Position numbers and translations under genes: made by a program
Assembly: GCF_910591885.1 (NCBI RefSeq)
Contig: NW_025963552.1
Location: forward strand, 1,178,001 to 1,242,000
DNA: 64,000 nt
Reading direction: 5' to 3'
From: Bombus terrestris
Taxonomy: Eukaryota > Arthropoda > Insecta > Hymenoptera > Apidae
Notes under the pieces: model-generated
The model's database searches: none
The model's input: only the letters and a program-made list of their open reading frames with translations
Told to the model about the DNA's origin: nothing
Shown: piece by piece, positions 60,915-64,000 of the stretch
Numbering within the stretch: the first letter of the stretch is position 1
Layout of the letters: the number at the start of each line of letters is the position of its first letter

Positions 60915-63012
60915 TTATGTGAAACTATTCACAAACTGTAAACATTTGTCAGCAGGCAATAGGATAAATACTCCCGGCTCCTCTGGCTGGTGCGAATGTT
61001 TCAATGTCCGTATGAGCCAAACCGTTAGATTGTGATACACCTTTACGCATCTCTCGCTCGCTGCGCTCGCTCGAAAACTATAGCCTAACCTAAAACCAAT
61101 CCCTCTTGCGTTAGTCATTCGATATGAAGGCGACTTATTTCGAATTTGCGAACGTGTCGGATCGGATGTGAGGTTGGACTAAATTTTTACGAGCGAGCGG
61201 AGCGAGCGAGCAACGATCAGAATTTGCAAGGTATACATATACCTTGCAATATGCATATATATCGTGTTAGTACCTAATTTTGTCAGCCACTTCGGACATC
61301 ACATTGCACTGTAGTATGTCGAAATAGTACTATTTATGTGAAACTATTCACAAACTGTAAACATTTGTCAGTAGCCAATATGATAAAGACTTCCGGCTCC
61401 TCGGGCTGGTGCGAATGTTTCAATGTCAGTATGTGCCAAACCGTTGGATTGTGACACACCTTTACGCGTCTCTCGTTCGCTGCGCTCGCTCGAAAACTAT
61501 AGCGTAACATAAAACCAATCCATCTTGCGTTCATTATTCGATATGGTGGCGACTTATTTCGAATTTGCGAACGTGGCGGATCGGATGTGAGGATGGACTA
61601 AATTTTTACGAGCGAGCGGAGCGAGCGAGCATCGATCACAATATGCAAGGTATACATATACCTTGCAATATGCATATATATCGTGTTAGTACCTAATTTT
61701 GTCAGCCACTTCGGACATCACATTGCACTGTAGTATGTGGAAATACTACTATTTATGTGAAACTATTCACAAACTGTAAACATTTGTCAGCAGGCAATAG
61801 GATAAAGACTTCCGGCTCCTCGGGCTGGTGCGAATGTTTCAATGTCCGTATGTGCCAAACCGTTGGATTGTGACACACCTTTACGCGTCTCTCGTTCGCT
61901 GCGCTCGCTCGAAAACTATAGCGTAACCTAAAACCAATCCATCTTGCGTTCATTATTCGATATGGTGGCGACTTATTTCGAATTTGCGAACGTGTCGGAT
62001 CGGATGTGAGGTTGGACTAAATTTTTACGAGCGAGCGGAGCGAGCGAGCAACGATCACAATTTGCAAGGTATACATATACCTTGCAATATGCATATATAT
62101 CGTGTTAGTACCTAATTTTGTTAGCCACTTCGGACATCACATTGGACTGTAGTATGTGGAAATAGTACTATTTATGTGAAACTATTCACAAACTGTAAAC
62201 ATTTGTCAGCAGGCAATAGGATAAATACTCCCGGCTCCTCTGGCTGGTGCGAATGTTTCAATGTCCGTATGAGCCAAACCGTTAGATTGTGATACACCTT
62301 TACGCGTCTCTCGCTCGCTGCGCTCGCTCGAAAACTATAGCCTAACCTAAAACCAATCCCTCTTGCGTTAGTCATTCGATATGAAGGCGACTTATTTCGA
62401 ATTTGCGAACGTGTCGGATCGGATGTGAGGTTGGACTAAATTTTTACGAGCGAGCGGAGCGAGCGAGCAACGATCAGAATTTGCAAGGTATACATATACC
62501 CTGCAATATGCATATATATCGTGTTAGTACCTAATTTTGTCAGCCACTTCGGACATCACATTGCACTGTAGTATGTCGAAATAGTACTATTTATGTGAAA
62601 CTATTCACAAACTGTAAACATTTGTCAGCAGGCAATATGATAAAGACATCCGGCTCCTCGGGCTGGTGCGAATGTTTCAATGTCAGTATGTGCCAAACCG
62701 TTGGATTGTGACACACCTTTACGCGTCTCTCGCTCGCTGCGCTCGCTCGAAATCTGTAGCCTAACCTAAACCCAATCCATCTTGCGTTAGTCATTCGATA
62801 TGAAGGCAACTTATTTCGAATTTGCGAACGTGTCGGATCGTATGTGAGGTTGGACTAAACTTTTACGAGCGAGCGGAGCGAGCGAGCAACGATCACAATT
62901 TCCAAGCTATACATATACCTTATATTGCCTTGCATATATTTCGTGTTATTACCTAATTTTGTCAGCCATTTCGGACATCACATTGCACTGTACTATGTGG
63001 AAACAGTACTAT
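60915..63012. repeat. Pentamer higher-order repeat, copy within second large block (2)
   Basis: Counterpart of 50,422-52,519 at offset 10,493. The fifth unit (62,591) differs from its partner at 52,098, showing that single units are overwritten after block duplication. A third partial copy starts at 63,435 and runs off the window. Confidence 0.86.
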
Positions 63013-64000
63013 TTATGTGGAACTATTCACAAACTGTAAACACTTGTCAGTAGGCAATATGATAAAGACTTCCGGCTCCTCGGGTTGGTGCGAATGTTTC
63101 AATGTCAGTATGTGCCAAACCGTTGGATTGTGACACACCTTTACGCGGCTCTCGCTCGCTGCGCTCTCTCGAAAGCTGTAGCCTAACCTAAACCCAATCC
63201 ATCTTGCGTTAGTCATTCGATATGTAGGCAACTTATTTCGAATTTGCGAACGTGTCGGATCGGATGTGAGGTTGGACTAAATTTTTACGAGCGAGCGGAG
63301 CGAGCGAGCAACGATCACAATTTGCAAGGTATACATATACCTTATACTGCCTTGCATATATTTCGTGTTAGTACCTAATTTTGTCAGCCACTTCGGACAT
63401 CACATTGGACTGTAGTATGTGGAAATAGTACTATTTATGTGAAACTATTCACAAACTGTAAACATTTGTCAGCAGGCAATAGGATAAATACTCCCGGCTC
63501 CTCTGGCTGGTGCGAATGTTTCAATGTCCGTATGAGCCAAACCGTTAGATTGTGATACACCTTTACGCATCTCTCGCTCGCTGCGCTCGCTCGAAAACTA
63601 TAGCCTAACCTAAAACCAATCCCTCTTGCGTTAGTCATTCGATATGAAGGCGACTTATTTCGAATTTGCGAACGTGTCGGATCGGATGTGAGGTTGGACT
63701 AAATTTTTACGAGCGAACGGAGCGAGCGAGCAACGATCAGAATTTGCAAGGTATACATATACCTTGCAATATGCATATATATCGTGTTAGTACCTAATTT
63801 TGTCAGCCACTTCGGACATCACATTGCACTGTAGTATGTCGAAATAGTACTATTTATGTGAAACTATTCACAAACTGTAAACATTTGTCAGTAGCCAATA
63901 TGATAAAGACTTCCGGCTCCTCGGGCTGGTGCGAATGTTTCAATGTCAGTATGTGCCAAACCGTTGGATTGTGACACACCTTTACGCGTCTCTCGTTCGC

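Larger units (their letters stand above)
1..64000. repeat. Tandem satellite array, ~420-bp monomer, about 153 units
   Basis: The same ~420-bp sequence repeats head to tail, always in one orientation, from the first to the last base. Starting each unit at TTATGTG, the spacing between successive units is 419 or 422 bp, except for one 410-bp unit and three 421-bp units. No stretch longer than a few bases departs from the monomer, so there is no inserted transposon, gene or spacer. Neighbouring units differ by scattered substitutions, while units several kilobases apart often share private variants. That is the mark of higher-order repeats spread by unequal exchange. Both window ends fall inside the repeat, so the true array is longer. 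No rRNA, tRNA or protein family is recognisable in the unit. A eukaryotic heterochromatic satellite is the best reading; the family is not one I can name. Confidence 0.98.
55037..64000. repeat. Higher-order repeat copy 2, with two extra units, running off the window
   Basis: Tandem copy of the block at 45,382. Units begin at 55037, 55459, 55878, 56297, 56716, 57135, 57554, 57976, 58395, 58817, 59236, 59655, 60074, 60493, 60915, 61334, 61753, 62172, 62591, 63013, 63435 and 63854 (partial). The correspondence continues to the last base. Differences are few: two inserted units, GATATGTAGG against GATATGAAGG at 58,6xx, and a different unit at 62,591 (against 52,098). Confidence 0.88.

Noticed and set aside
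1..64000. CRISPR array
   Set aside because: The repeat is the whole 420-bp unit with no unique spacers, and there are no cas genes. The short arms are not separated by variable spacers of constant length.
1..64000. Ribosomal DNA spacer, 5S or histone gene array
   Set aside because: The unit contains no recognisable rRNA or histone coding sequence.
1..64000. Purely an assembly artefact (one repeat stuttered)
   Set aside because: Units differ by structured, lineage-specific variants and the order of types is not a simple loop. Individual block duplications, however, still need read support.

Overview
The whole 64,000-base window is one uninterrupted tandem satellite array. I see no protein-coding gene, RNA gene, transposon or unique sequence anywhere in it, and both ends lie inside the array. 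The repeat is about 420 bp long. Taking each unit to begin at the TTATGTG that follows the AGTACTATT box, I count 153 units: a partial one at 1-407, 151 complete ones from 408 to 63,853, and a partial one at 63,854-64,000. Two lengths dominate, 419 bp and 422 bp. The 3-bp difference lies in the AT-rich stretch after GGTATACATATACC. From the unit spacings I infer about 88 short-class and 63 long-class units. The exceptions are one 410-bp unit (18,895) and three 421-bp units (32,336, 35,702, 38,649).

Each unit carries the same set of landmarks: a 14-bp palindrome across the unit boundary, a GC-rich 21-bp inverted-repeat pair (arms 116 bp apart) made of CGAG/GAGC steps, a CCTAA or CCTAACCTAA motif between the arms, a nearly invariant box around TTCGAATTTGCGAACG, and an interrupted palindrome centred on GGTATA-CA-TATACC. 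A minus-strand frame of 66-72 codons is open in most units. It does not behave like a gene: most variation changes amino acids, and broken copies (one-base deletion, two kinds of stop codon) have been amplified along with intact ones.

Above the monomer level the array is a mosaic of higher-order repeats, visible through shared private variants. 1-8,386: mixed monomers with one-unit duplications. 8,387-18,053: a 4,205-bp-offset duplication plus tetramers. 18,054-20,564: a tandemly doubled trimer. 20,565-31,491: dispersed patches and a 2,945-bp-offset duplication. 31,492-40,332: blocks at 3,366, 2,525 and 6,313 bp offsets, carrying a frameshifted unit three times. 40,333-45,381: dimer and tetramer copies. 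45,382-64,000: two tandem copies of a 23-unit, 9,655-bp block. The second has gained two extra units, and each copy contains nested 5-unit, 2,098-bp repeats. Period, homogeneity and nesting fit repeated unequal crossing-over and gene conversion.

The organism is almost certainly a eukaryote, since long homogeneous arrays of this kind are typical of centromeric, pericentromeric, subtelomeric or sex/B-chromosome heterochromatin. Largely intact CpG-rich arms and the CCTAA motif (the canonical insect telomere repeat is TTAGG/CCTAA) point weakly to an invertebrate, perhaps an arthropod. I do not recognise the satellite as a named family. With no flanking sequence, its chromosomal position and function cannot be read from this window.
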